Assembly: GCA_003762875.1 (NCBI GenBank)
Contig: RIBL01000002.1
Span: 186,001 to 250,000, forward strand
Source of the DNA: Muribaculaceae bacterium Isolate-110 (HZI)
GTDB taxonomy: Bacteria > Bacteroidota > Bacteroidia > Bacteroidales > Muribaculaceae
Length of the DNA stretch: 64,000 bases
Direction: 5' to 3'
Below, piece by piece: positions 9,466 through 19,200 of this stretch (position 1 is its first letter; each line of letters starts with the position of its first letter). The notes under the pieces were generated by a model. The model saw nothing but the letters and a program-made list of their open reading frames with translations. It had not been told where the DNA came from and did no database searches. The position numbers and the translations under genes are program-made.

Positions 9466-11253
9466 TCAGTCAAGTTTAAGCACGGCGAGGAAAGCCTTCT
9501 GCGGCACTTCTACAGAGCCAATCTGCTTCATGCGCTTCTTGCCTTTCTTCTGCTTCTCGAGAAGTTTACGCTTACGCGAGATGTCGCCGCCATAACATTT
9601 TGCGGTCACATCCTTGCGCACAGCCTTGATGGTCTCGCGGGCTATGATTTTGGCACCGATAGCTGCCTGGATGGCGATATCAAACTGCTGACGCGGTATC
9701 AGCTCCTTGAGTTTCTCACACATGCGGCGGCCGAAAGTCACGGCATTATCCACATGGGTGAGCGTAGAGAGCGCGTCGACACTCTCGCCGTTGAGCAGGA
9801 TGTCAAGTTTCACGAGCTTGCTCACACGGAAATCATGCAGATGATAGTCAAACGACGCATACCCCTTTGAGATACTCTTGAGCTTATCATAAAAATCTAT
9901 CACAATCTCGCCCAAAGGCATGTCGAAAATCATCTCCATACGGTTGCCCGAGATATATTCCTGCTTCACGAGTTCGCCGCGCTTGCCCAGACAGAGCGTC
10001 ATGATAGGACCGATATAATCGGCGGCGGTAATGATGGAGGCTCGGATATAAGGCTCCTCGATATGGTCGATAAGAGTCGGCTCGGGAAGTCCCGAAGGAT
10101 TGTGCACCTCGGTCATGGTGCCGTGCTTGTCATACACCCGATAGCTTACGTTGGGCACAGTGGTGATGACATCCATGTCAAACTCGCGTCCCAGACGCTC
10201 CTGTATGATCTCCATATGGAGCAGACCGAGAAATCCGCAGCGGAATCCAAATCCGAGAGCCATCGACGACTCGGGCTGGAACGTTAGCGACGCATCATTG
10301 AGCTGGAGCTTCTCGAGCGATGAACGCAGATTCTCGAAATCTTCCGTCTCGATGGGATACACTCCGGCAAACACCATGGGCTTGACTTCCTCAAACCCGT
10401 CAATAGCATTTTCACACGGACGCTGCACATGTGTGATGGTATCGCCCACCTTCACCTCCTTCGAAGTCTTGATGCCCGATATTATATATCCCACATTTCC
10501 TGCCGACAGACTCTCACATGGCTGCATGTCGAGCTTGAGCACACCTATCTCGTCGGCGTTATACTCCTTGCCGGTCGCGACAAACTTCACGAAATCATTC
10601 TTACGTATGGAGCCGTTCTCAATCTTGAAATACGCGATGATGCCTCTGAACGGATTGAACACAGAGTCAAATATCAGAGCCTGCAGCGGAGCCTCCGGGT
10701 CACCCACAGGCGCGGGGACACGCTCAACGATAGCCTGCAATATCTCGGGCACACCGATACCTGTCTTGCCGCTGGCGCGTATCACCTCCGACGGGTCACA
10801 TCCGAGCAGGTCCACTATCTGGTCCTCCACCTCATCAGGCTTGGCACTGTCAAGGTCCACCTTATTAATAATAGGTATTATCTCGAGGTCATTGTCAATG
10901 GCCATATAGAGATTGGAGATTGTCTGGGCCTGGATACCCTGCGAAGCATCGACTATAAGCAGCGCACCCTCGCATGCAGCGATGGAGCGCGACACCTCAT
11001 AGGAAAAATCGACATGCCCCGGAGTGTCGATAAGATTCAGCACATAATCCTCGCCGTTGAGACGATAGTTCATCTGTATGGCGTGACTCTTGATAGTAAT
11101 GCCGCGCTCTCGCTCCAGATCCATATCGTCAAGCACCTGGGCCTGGAGATCCTTGCCGGCCACGGTGTTGGTAAACTCGAGCAGACGGTCGGCAAGCGTG
11201 CTCTTGCCGTGGTCAATGTGCGCTATGATGCAGAAATTGCGGATATTCTTCAT
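9466..11253 (-). CDS. lepA: Elongation factor 4 (LepA), ribosome back-translocase GTPase
   Basis: Translational GTPase that acts on stalled or mistranslocated ribosomes. At 595 residues it has the normal family length. The GTPase motifs are in order: [15 protein letters not shown] (P-loop), [16 protein letters not shown] (G3) and NKVD (G4). The EF-G-like domains and the LepA-specific C-terminal domain follow, ending in [20 protein letters not shown] and [19 protein letters not shown], which are diagnostic for LepA against EF-G and TypA. It is transcribed alone from a TACTTTTG element 17 bases upstream of its start, sharing a short intergenic region with the divergent tRNA-His gene. Confidence 0.98.
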   Translation of the reverse strand: MKNIRNFCIIAHIDHGKSTLADRLLEFTNTVAGKDLQAQVLDDMDLERERGITIKSHAIQMNYRLNGEDYVLNLIDTPGHVDFSYEVSRSIAACEGALLIVDASQGIQAQTISNLYMAIDNDLEIIPIINKVDLDSAKPDEVEDQIVDLLGCDPSEVIRASGKTGIGVPEILQAIVERVPAPVGDPEAPLQALIFDSVFNPFRGIIAYFKIENGSIRKNDFVKFVATGKEYNADEIGVLKLDMQPCESLSAGNVGYIISGIKTSKEVKVGDTITHVQRPCENAIDGFEEVKPMVFAGVYPIETEDFENLRSSLEKLQLNDASLTFQPESSMALGFGFRCGFLGLLHMEIIQERLGREFDMDVITTVPNVSYRVYDKHGTMTEVHNPSGLPEPTLIDHIEEPYIRASIITAADYIGPIMTLCLGKRGELVKQEYISGNRMEMIFDMPLGEIVIDFYDKLKSISKGYASFDYHLHDFRVSKLVKLDILLNGESVDALSTLTHVDNAVTFGRRMCEKLKELIPRQQFDIAIQAAIGAKIIARETIKAVRKDVTAKCYGGDISRKRKLLEKQKKGKKRMKQIGSVEVPQKAFLAVLKLD

Positions 11254-11270
11254 ACGTATTTATTCTACTG

Positions 11271-11278
11271 CAAAAGTA
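11271..11278 (-). promoter_or_regulatory. -7 element of lepA
   Basis: On the minus strand this reads TACTTTTG then C, a strong Bacteroidetes -7 match. It lies 17 bases before the lepA start, so the leader would be only about 10-12 bases. Confidence 0.6.
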
Positions 11279-11315
11279 CAATTTTTTTTTGACTTGAAAA
11301 AATTATGCCAAAATG

Positions 11316-11347
11316 TTTGGTAGTTTCAAAAATCCTTCTTAACTTTG
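11316..11347 (+). promoter_or_regulatory. Promoter of tRNA-His (-33 TTTG, 20 bases, -7 TAACTTTG)
   Basis: TTTG at 11316-11319 and TAACTTTG at 11340-11347 are spaced by 20 bases, an exact match to the Bacteroidetes sigma-ABfr consensus. The tRNA begins 19 bases downstream. With the lepA element it forms a compact divergent promoter region. Confidence 0.75.
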
Positions 11348-11366
11348 CACCGCAAAACCAAGAGAT

Positions 11367-11444
<78 letters not shown>

Positions 11445-11465
11445 AGTTATAAGAAACAATAGTTT

Positions 11466-11504
11466 GACAAGCTCAGCGACGATTCGCTGAGCTTGTCGTT
11501 TTTT
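11466..11504 (+). terminator. Intrinsic terminator of tRNA-His
   Basis: A 13-bp perfect stem (GACAAGCTCAGCG with CGCTGAGCTTGTC), a six-base loop, then G and a T-run. Confidence 0.85.
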
Positions 11505-11584
11505 ATAACAATTTTACTGCTTCTCAATCCGTTATCATACTGATTATAATTAACTAAATTATCTAATTTTTAATTCTCACTATT

Positions 11585-14500
11585 ATGACACAACCCCCTT
11601 TCTGGCTGAAAATCAGTAACCGTTATGTAATTGAAAATTTCGAGCAATTGTTAAAATACGTCAAGGCCTATAATTATGTCTACGAGGACGAGAGCGAAGA
11701 CAGTGATTTTGTCCAGACCTACCGACATCTCAAATCAGTGGCCGACGAATACAGTTGCATGATTAAGAATTTTAAAATCTACGAGACACCTCAGTTTGAC
11801 ATCCCTTTCAATAAAGTGGCACGCATCATTGCTACGGCTATACTGACCGCCCGCAAGATGGGCATTGACGACTTTGACCTCCTCACATCTCTTATCAATC
11901 TACTGGTACTCAACAATAAGAGTCTTAATCCTGAAATCGAGCGAAAATACTTCAACATCATCTGCCTCTGCATAAAGCGATGTCCCGTCGACCGGCTGAA
12001 ACTATCGTTGAGTGACCTTGATGAAGACAAGTTTATGCTCGGACTCCTGGAGACAAAACTGGCCGACACGACATTCAAGACACCGTCCGCCACTCCGACC
12101 GACCACATCTACGAAAACCGCGGCTGCCTCACCGTCGGAAGCGACAGCCTCACTCTATCCAATGTAAGCTACGCCGACAGCAAAAAGAAAAAATCCAAAG
12201 GCGAGCTCCACACTGACCTCGGTCTTGACGTGCTGACATCCTCGCCCTGCAACGCCGACTCCCTCGATGAACTCCTGGACATCTACCCTCACATATCCAA
12301 CGAGTTTGACAGCATGAAGCCAGTCCCTCGCCCGACACTCAAACGCTACTCGGCCACCGAGACAATAATCATGCGTGTCACACAGGTCTCGGGACTGAAA
12401 GTCGTGGTCGAGACCGCCGACCCCGACTATGAATACGAGTCAGGCAACGTATTTATCGACGCCAACATAAGCCTCATACCCAAAGACTCCTTGCTCAAGG
12501 AGCTGCGTGTGGGCGACTATCTCCCCGTCGTGCGCAACGACCATGCCAATCTCCCCTTCCGGCTGTCACGCGAATGTGTCACAGACTTTGTTGACGAATA
12601 CGCCCGCCAATGCTCCGACGAAGAGGAATGCGACGAACTGCTGTCGGTCTATGACACCGACTTCAACGGCGGCTCGCGCTGGCTGTCCGAGTCCGGACTT
12701 TACATCAACATCTTCGACAACGACGTCGCCCAATCGGGCATTGAGGAGGAATACAATTACGCCGTGTCCAACCGATTGCCATCTCTGCTGACAATACATT
12801 CATGGTCGATTGACGCCGGCAACTGCAGGGTCAAGGGCAAATTTGTCGGATTCACAAACGACGAAGACTCCCCGCTCGACGAGACTACATTCAAGACCAA
12901 CGCCTACCACTACTTTATCGTCAACTTCATCAGCTATGTCTATGACCGCCGTCCCCAGGTCAAGGAGGCAATCCACACCGAACCCATCGACCCCGACACC
13001 ATACATCTGCTCGGCATCCTCACCTATCGCCTCGCGCTGAAAATAACACGTGGCGACTCACTCTCGCGCATACGTCACCTCATAGCCGCCATGCTGCTGG
13101 TCAAGATGGCCGGCAACAATGACGACGCCGACTTTGTGCGCACCCAGCTCGACTATCAGAAGGCCGTCATACTCTTTGCCAAAGGCACATCACCCACAGC
13201 CCTGCCGCGCGTCAGCTCCACATCCGAATCCATAGCCGAAGAGACACGGGCCGAAAAAGAAATAGTCGACATCCTGCACGGCTACAAAGAGATTACCGAC
13301 GGCGGCGATGCCACCCTGCGCCCCACCCTGCTATACGGCTCACGGCTCGCCGACACACGCCCCGTGGTCCAAGACCTCGTGAAAGCATCCAACAGCCTGC
13401 TCAACCGCATCGACATCTCCGAAATCAACCGCATAAAAAAGAACATATGCGCCCACCTCAACGTGGCCGATCAGTACAAGGACATCTACAACGAACGCAC
13501 CAACTATGGCGTCGAGAGCGACTTCCTCGAGTTTAAAGCCTCATGCGCCCGTCCGCCTATCCAATCGTCATCGCTCCTCAACGACATCAACATCCAGAAG
13601 TGGACCATCCTCAAGGCCATATGCGCATTTCTCAACTCCATCAGCGGAGGCGACCTGCTCATCGGCGTCTCCGACAACGGTTTCGCCCTCGGACTTGACG
13701 AAGACATACAGTTTCTCTACCGCGAACACATGATTTCCGAGCCCAACGCCGATCGCCTGCGCACCTACCTCAAACTGTTTATCGACAAGGGTTTCACCAC
13801 AGCCGACGGCCGTGTGTCGGGCACAGCCATCACAGCCGAACGCGTCAAATTCATCATCGAGAAAAACGAGGAAAACCGCGAGATACTCCGCGTCAAGGTA
13901 ACCCCCTACCCCTGGGACGTCGTAAGGATTTCAGCCCCCGACCGCCCCAACGGATTTCACGACACCTACATACGCACCTCGGGAGCTTCCACACCGCTCA
14001 ACCACGCCGGAGTGCGCGAGGTAAAGCTGCGCAAGCTCAACAGTCTCGACAAAAACCTCCTGAAAATCGCAAAGATACGCCAGGCCATTGACGAGAACGT
14101 AATCGTGGAAATCAAAAACTACAACAGCGTCAACGGCCTCTCCGACCGACGCATCGAGCCCTACAAAGTATATGACGACAACAAGTCATTTCTCGCCTAC
14201 GACATCGACCGCCACGACATGCGACGCTTCAAAGTGTCACGCTTCAAAGACTCCGACCTAAACGTGACAAAAGACAAATGGAAAAACCAGAAGAAGCACG
14301 CCGACCGCTCGGTAGACATCTTCGGCATGGTGGAGTCAGCGACATCACCGGGCGAAACCGTCCGAGTCAAACTCACCGACTATGCCCGTTGTCTGCTGCT
14401 CGAGGAGTGCAACATCAGCCTCCACGATGACAACAGCCCCGTCAACAGCATACTACACCGCAATCCCGACTACACCGACAGCAAACGTTTTCCCTGGTTG

Positions 14501-14626
14501 CTCGAAGTCAAAGTCTACGGATTTGACGGAGTGGCACGCTTCGTGATGGGACTGCCCGCCCACACCAGGATAACCGACACCCCGAGGCTCAACGACCACA
14601 TACGCCGGCTCACAACACCCGTCTGA
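11585..14626 (+). CDS. Large protein with AlbA_2 (Schlafen-type) and WYL domains
   Basis: A 1013-residue, predicted soluble cytoplasmic protein. The N-terminal 600 residues match no family I know; they are rich in Asp and Ser, with a short beta-rich segment around residues 255-330. A clear AlbA_2/Schlafen domain follows at about 640-800 (ESDFLEFKASC, ICAFLNSISGGDLLIGVSDN, GLDED, YIRTSGAS). A WYL-type sensor domain lies at about 840-905 (RRIEPYKVYDDNKSFLAYDI, then MRRFKVSRFKDSDL) with a WCX-like extension (ETVRVKLTDYARCLLLEE). AlbA_2 proteins bind nucleic acid and WYL domains bind nucleic-acid ligands in regulators of defence and DNA repair, so a role in stress or phage response is plausible but inferred. 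It sits directly after tRNA-His; base composition is like the rest of the genome. No obvious partner effector is adjacent. Confidence 0.85.
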   Translation: MTQPPFWLKISNRYVIENFEQLLKYVKAYNYVYEDESEDSDFVQTYRHLKSVADEYSCMIKNFKIYETPQFDIPFNKVARIIATAILTARKMGIDDFDLLTSLINLLVLNNKSLNPEIERKYFNIICLCIKRCPVDRLKLSLSDLDEDKFMLGLLETKLADTTFKTPSATPTDHIYENRGCLTVGSDSLTLSNVSYADSKKKKSKGELHTDLGLDVLTSSPCNADSLDELLDIYPHISNEFDSMKPVPRPTLKRYSATETIIMRVTQVSGLKVVVETADPDYEYESGNVFIDANISLIPKDSLLKELRVGDYLPVVRNDHANLPFRLSRECVTDFVDEYARQCSDEEECDELLSVYDTDFNGGSRWLSESGLYINIFDNDVAQSGIEEEYNYAVSNRLPSLLTIHSWSIDAGNCRVKGKFVGFTNDEDSPLDETTFKTNAYHYFIVNFISYVYDRRPQVKEAIHTEPIDPDTIHLLGILTYRLALKITRGDSLSRIRHLIAAMLLVKMAGNNDDADFVRTQLDYQKAVILFAKGTSPTALPRVSSTSESIAEETRAEKEIVDILHGYKEITDGGDATLRPTLLYGSRLADTRPVVQDLVKASNSLLNRIDISEINRIKKNICAHLNVADQYKDIYNERTNYGVESDFLEFKASCARPPIQSSSLLNDINIQKWTILKAICAFLNSISGGDLLIGVSDNGFALGLDEDIQFLYREHMISEPNADRLRTYLKLFIDKGFTTADGRVSGTAITAERVKFIIEKNEENREILRVKVTPYPWDVVRISAPDRPNGFHDTYIRTSGASTPLNHAGVREVKLRKLNSLDKNLLKIAKIRQAIDENVIVEIKNYNSVNGLSDRRIEPYKVYDDNKSFLAYDIDRHDMRRFKVSRFKDSDLNVTKDKWKNQKKHADRSVDIFGMVESATSPGETVRVKLTDYARCLLLEECNISLHDDNSPVNSILHRNPDYTDSKRFPWLLEVKVYGFDGVARFVMGLPAHTRITDTPRLNDHIRRLTTPV

Positions 14627-14715
14627 CTGCAAAATCAGCTCAGTCGACAACTTTTCGCAAGGAAATTTCATTATATATGTATGATTACTTACACGTTTTA
14701 TAAATTATCAACATT

Positions 14716-14958
14716 ATGAAAGCCTTAGGTAAAGCTCTGTTCTGGATCGGATTTGTCGCCCTCATCGGCGTAGTGCTCGCTTATCTCATCATCATACTCT
14801 CAGGGGCCGTGGCCTTTGCCACAACAGCCACAGCATTGTCCATATGCGCCATCATACTCATCGGCTCGCTGCTCATGCTCATGGGCCGGTCATATGAAAA
14901 GTCAGGCGAACGGAAAGAGGAACTGAGACGCATACAGCACATGAACACCAAAAACTGA
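14716..14958 (+). CDS. Small two-helix membrane protein, function unknown
   Basis: An 80-residue protein with two predicted membrane helices (ALFWIGFVALIGVVLAYLII and TALSICAIILIGSLLMLMG) joined by a short small-residue turn, and a charged cytoplasmic tail (RSYEKSGERKEELRRIQHM). It lies 89 bases after the AlbA_2-WYL gene in the same direction and is closed off by a strong terminator, so the two may share a transcript. I recognise no family. GC-rich codons like its neighbours support a real gene. Confidence 0.65.
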   Translation: MKALGKALFWIGFVALIGVVLAYLIIILSGAVAFATTATALSICAIILIGSLLMLMGRSYEKSGERKEELRRIQHMNTKN

Positions 14959-14978
14959 TAGTCCCTGCAGACTGTCAA

Positions 14979-15055
14979 AGTCTCATCACCATCAAAAAGC
15001 GGCAAAAGTCCCGGCCCCGGGCCGACTTTTGCCGCTTTTTGATGGTGATGAGACT
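14979..15055. terminator. Strong hairpin terminator with 32-bp perfect arms
   Basis: Arms 14979-15010 and 15024-15055 are exact reverse complements around a GC-rich 13-base apex that can pair further. An AAAAAGC/GCTTTTT step lies within the stem. It separates the 80-residue gene upstream from the lipoprotein-tamB operon downstream. A short T-rich tract (CCTTTTTTAA) follows at about 15066. It is unusually long for an intrinsic terminator. Confidence 0.7.
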
Positions 15056-15107
15056 CCTGCATCTCCTTTTTTAACCATGTCAAGAGCATATTTACAGGGA
15101 AAATCGC

Positions 15108-15115
15108 TATCTTTG
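15108..15115 (+). promoter_or_regulatory. -7 element for the thioredoxin-like/tamB operon
   Basis: TATCTTTG followed by C matches TAnnTTTG, 32 bases before the lipoprotein start. No clear -33 TTTG is seen. Confidence 0.5.
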
Positions 15116-15147
15116 CAGCTACTTTACCCTGAAAACCATCCTACGAC

Positions 15148-16242
15148 ATGAAATCTATATTCCGTATTGCTCTCCTCGGCATGGCCGCTGTGGCTGTGTC
15201 ATGCTCTGACAACGGCCCTAAATGGCATCTGAACGGCTCAATCGAAGGCCTTTCGGAAGATGACAACATAATCCTCGAAGCCAACAACCAGGGTTACTGG
15301 TATGTGGTCGACACCATCAACGCCAAAAACGGCAAGCTCGACTATGCTGGCGACGTGCATGGTTATCCCGACATCTTCCGCCTGCGTGTGGGCGACAGCT
15401 CGGTCTACTTTCCCGTCGACAGCATCGAGACAGTGACAATCAATGCCACGGCACCCGACATAGCCGCCAACCACACCCTCTCGGGCTCGCCCCAGGCTGT
15501 CAATCTGGCCCGTGTCGACAGCATGCTCACCGCTGCAGCCGCCGCCAAAGGTGTCAAGGCCATGGTGGCCGACGAGGAGCTAAAACGTCAGCTCGCAGGA
15601 ATGATTCTCGCCGACCCCGCAGGCGTGGTCAGCTATTACATCATCAGCAAGACCATCGGCGACACTCCTCTCTACAACCCCTCGGCTCCCATGGACAACC
15701 GCATCATCGGTGCCGTGGCCAACTCGTTCAACTCTCAGCGTCCCGACGACCCGCGCACCAAATATCTCACCTCGCTCTTCCTGCGCAACCGTCGCCCTTC
15801 ATCGTCGGCCGAAGGCTCTGCCATGCAGGCCCAGCTCATCAAAGCCTTCGAGATAGACCTCTATGACCATACAGGCAAACGCCACTCGCTCCTAAAGCTC
15901 ACCGAGAGCGGACGTCCTGTGATACTTAGCTTCACAGCCTACAGCGCGGACTGGTCGCCAGCCTTCAACGTCGAGCTCAACAAGGTCTACAGCAAATATC
16001 ATCCCAACGGACTCGAAATCTATCAGGTGTCGGTCGACGAGGATGAATACGCCTGGAAGCAGGCCGCCAAAAATCTCCCCTGGATTACAGTCTACAACAG
16101 TGTGGCCGACGGTGGCAAAGTACTCCGTCAGTACAATGTCGCACAGGTGCCCACAACCTTTGTATTCAACCGCGAAGGCGAACTTGTGGAGCGCGTGCTC
16201 GACATCGCCGATCTTGACTCGGCCGTGGCAAAGGTAATGTAG
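15148..16242 (+). CDS. TlpA-like thioredoxin-fold lipoprotein lacking the catalytic cysteines
   Basis: A 364-residue predicted lipoprotein (signal MKSIFRIALLGMAAVAVSC). The N-terminal half (KWHLNGSIEGLSEDDNIIL and following) looks like the DUF4369 domain that precedes thioredoxin domains in Bacteroidetes. The C-terminal thioredoxin fold is clear from PVILSFTAYSADWSPAFNVE, YQVSVDEDEYAWKQ and the cis-Pro loop AQVPTTFVFNREGEL. Where TlpA/ResA proteins carry WCxxC, this one has DWSPAF, so it cannot do thiol-disulfide exchange. It probably acts as a binding or scaffold protein at the envelope. Its TAG stop overlaps the GTG start of the tamB-like gene by one base, so the two are translationally coupled and probably work together. 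Confidence 0.85.
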   Translation: MKSIFRIALLGMAAVAVSCSDNGPKWHLNGSIEGLSEDDNIILEANNQGYWYVVDTINAKNGKLDYAGDVHGYPDIFRLRVGDSSVYFPVDSIETVTINATAPDIAANHTLSGSPQAVNLARVDSMLTAAAAAKGVKAMVADEELKRQLAGMILADPAGVVSYYIISKTIGDTPLYNPSAPMDNRIIGAVANSFNSQRPDDPRTKYLTSLFLRNRRPSSSAEGSAMQAQLIKAFEIDLYDHTGKRHSLLKLTESGRPVILSFTAYSADWSPAFNVELNKVYSKYHPNGLEIYQVSVDEDEYAWKQAAKNLPWITVYNSVADGGKVLRQYNVAQVPTTFVFNREGELVERVLDIADLDSAVAKVM

Positions 16243-19200
16243 TGAAGACCTTCTACAAGATTCTGCGCACCGTCCTGGTGATATTGCTGGTGCTGCCTCT
16301 GGCAGTGCCGGCTTTGCTGTATATCACCCTCTCAATCCCGAGCGTGCAGTCCTACATGGGACACCGCGCCGAACGTGAGCTCACAGCCCTGCTCGGCACA
16401 CGTGTCACCATAGGCCGCGTGGAATACTCTCCCTTCACCCGCATAGTCCTCACCGACGTGTCGGTGAGCGACACCGACGGCAAGACGCCCCTGCGCATAG
16501 GCCATCTCGGCGCAGGTGTGAGCATCACTGAGAGCCTCTGGCAACGCCATCCCGTGGTGACATATGCTGAAATCATTGACCTTGAGGCCCATCTGTGGCG
16601 CGACTCTGTCGGCGCACCCCTCAACATCACTCCTATCATCGAGCGGTTCAGAAAAAAAGAGCCGGGCGGCAAATCGACCTTCGACCTGGCCGTCAACCTG
16701 CTGGTGATACGACGCTCGTCATTCACCTACGACATCCTTGACGCCCCGGCCCGCGTGGAGGGACACTTCGACCCCTCCCACATCGCTGTGAGCGACATCC
16801 GCGCCGACCTGCGTGCTCCACGCATATCCAACGACAACATAAGCCTCGACATCAAACGCCTCGGAGCCTACGACCGCTCGGGCCTAACACTTTCCTCGCT
16901 CACGGCCCTATTCTATGCCGACAGCGCGGGCTGCACCATACAGAACCTCGGGCTACACATGCCCCACTCATCGCTGACCTTCGACAACATCACCGTCAGC
17001 ACCTCGCCGCTGGCTCAGGGTTTCGACCCTAAAAAAATCAGCACAGAGATAACCACACTCCCAGGCTCGCACATAGCCTCAGCCGACCTCGTGCCGCTCA
17101 TGCCCGCCCTTGAGGGGCTCGATCTAATCGCCGACATCGAGCTTGAAGCCGAGGGCAACGCCGCTCTCATCGACATACCGCGACTTTCGCTCTCGATGCG
17201 TGACAAGGACACATGGCTGAGCCTCAACGGATTCGTGAGCAATCTCGACCATACCAATGACTCGATTGAAATCAATCTGGAGCGCATCAGTGCCAACTTC
17301 AATGCCCCGGCTACACTCTCGATACTCTCCTCACTTGGTGACAAAGAGCGCGCCCTCGCCCGAAAACTCACCCCGCTCGCATCGCTCGGCGACATTAATC
17401 TGCTTGGACGGCTGGCCGCCGACAACCGCAGTCTCGACTTTAACGGCTCCGTCATCACCACAGCCGGCAGCATCGACATCGACGCCGGCATAATGCGCGA
17501 TTCCCCCTCGGCTCCCGTCAAGGTCGACGGCACAGTCACAGCCTCCGAATTCAACCCCTCTGGGCTTCTTCCAGCTCTCCGTCCCCTCACCGACGTGTCG
17601 CTCCAGGCCTCGGCCGACCTGTCCATCCGACGCTCCGGAGCCATCGACGGCGAAGCCGAACTCCGTATCGACAACGCCACCTGGAACTCCACCCCCTACT
17701 CCGACATCACGGCAAACGCCACCTTTGCCGGTTATCAGATCGACGCCGCCATCGACAGCCACACCCCCACGGCCGACTTCTCCGTCAGGGCCGGCTATCA
17801 GACGAAAGGCGACCACCCGCTCACCGAACTCTATGCCAACATACGCAACATTGATCTCGCGCCGTTCGTAACCTCGGGCCCTTACAGCGACTACAGCCTC
17901 TCGGCCGACATCAACGCTTCAGTGACAGGCCGCAAGGTCGACGACATGGACGGATGGGTCAAAATCAGCGACATTGACTTCTCATCAGCCCGCGACCATT
18001 CGGCCCCGGCCCTGTATCTTGACTGCATCGACATCGTGTCGATGGCATGCGACTCGGTCCACTCGCTCACCTTCAGCAGCCGGCCGCTCGACCTCACGCT
18101 CAAAGGCCGATACTCCTATCCTGCTCTGGTCTACGACCTGAAACTGCTATGCGCCAAAGCCTTCCCCTCGCTGCTGCCGGGCCTCACGCCCGACGGTTCC
18201 ATATCGAGCATGGCGACCCTCGACCTCACCATCAACCCCGACTCATCCCTCTCAAGATTTGTCAAACTCCCAGTCGAGGTCATATATCCCGTGCAGCTCT
18301 CAGCCAAGACCGACGCCGACAGCGGCAACGCCTCGCTGCTGCTCAACGCTCCATATCTCAAGCAGAAAGACAAGCTCATCGAAAACACCACTCTGAGCGC
18401 GGGCATCGACGGCAACGACAGCACCTCCTATCTCGGATTTCACACCATAGTCCCGACAAAAAATGGACCTATGGACCTCGACCTCAACACGTCGGGCATC
18501 TCCGACTCGCTGCTCACAGCCATCAGCTGGCGCATAGACCGCGCCAAGGATTTCCACGGCGACCTGTGCTTCTCGACAGCCTTTTCGCGCGATGACGACG
18601 GCCTCCTGACAGGCATACGCTTCATGCCCACCGACCTCGTATTCAATGACTCGGCCTGGCATGTCACTCCGGCACGCATCGATATCCGTCCCCACCGCAT
18701 ACACGTCAGCGACTTCGGAGCCAGACGCCCCGGCCAGACTCTCGCCATCAACGGAGAGGCCGCAGCCGACTCGCTGAGCCGCATGGTGGTATCGCTCGAT
18801 GACATCGACCTCGACTACGTGTTTGAGACACTCGCCATCAGCGACGCCGTCAACTTCGGCGGACGCGCCACCGGCCGCGTCTATGCCGAGGCACTCCTCT
18901 CGAAAGACCCTGTGCTCTACACGCCGCGTCTCTTCGTCAAAGGACTCAGCTACAACCACTGCACCTTTGGCGACGGCGACATACACTCGTGGTGGGACAA
19001 CAACACCAAGACCATCACCATCGGCGCGGACATAGCCGGGCTCAACGGCAAGCACTCCACCATATCGGGCACCATCAAGCCTTTCACCGAAGAACTCGAC
19101 TTCAACTTCTCGGCCGAGGAAGCCCCCGCCGGCTTCATGCTCCCATTCATGTCGGCCTTCACCTCGAGCGTCAACGGCCTCATCTCGGGCGACGCCAGGC

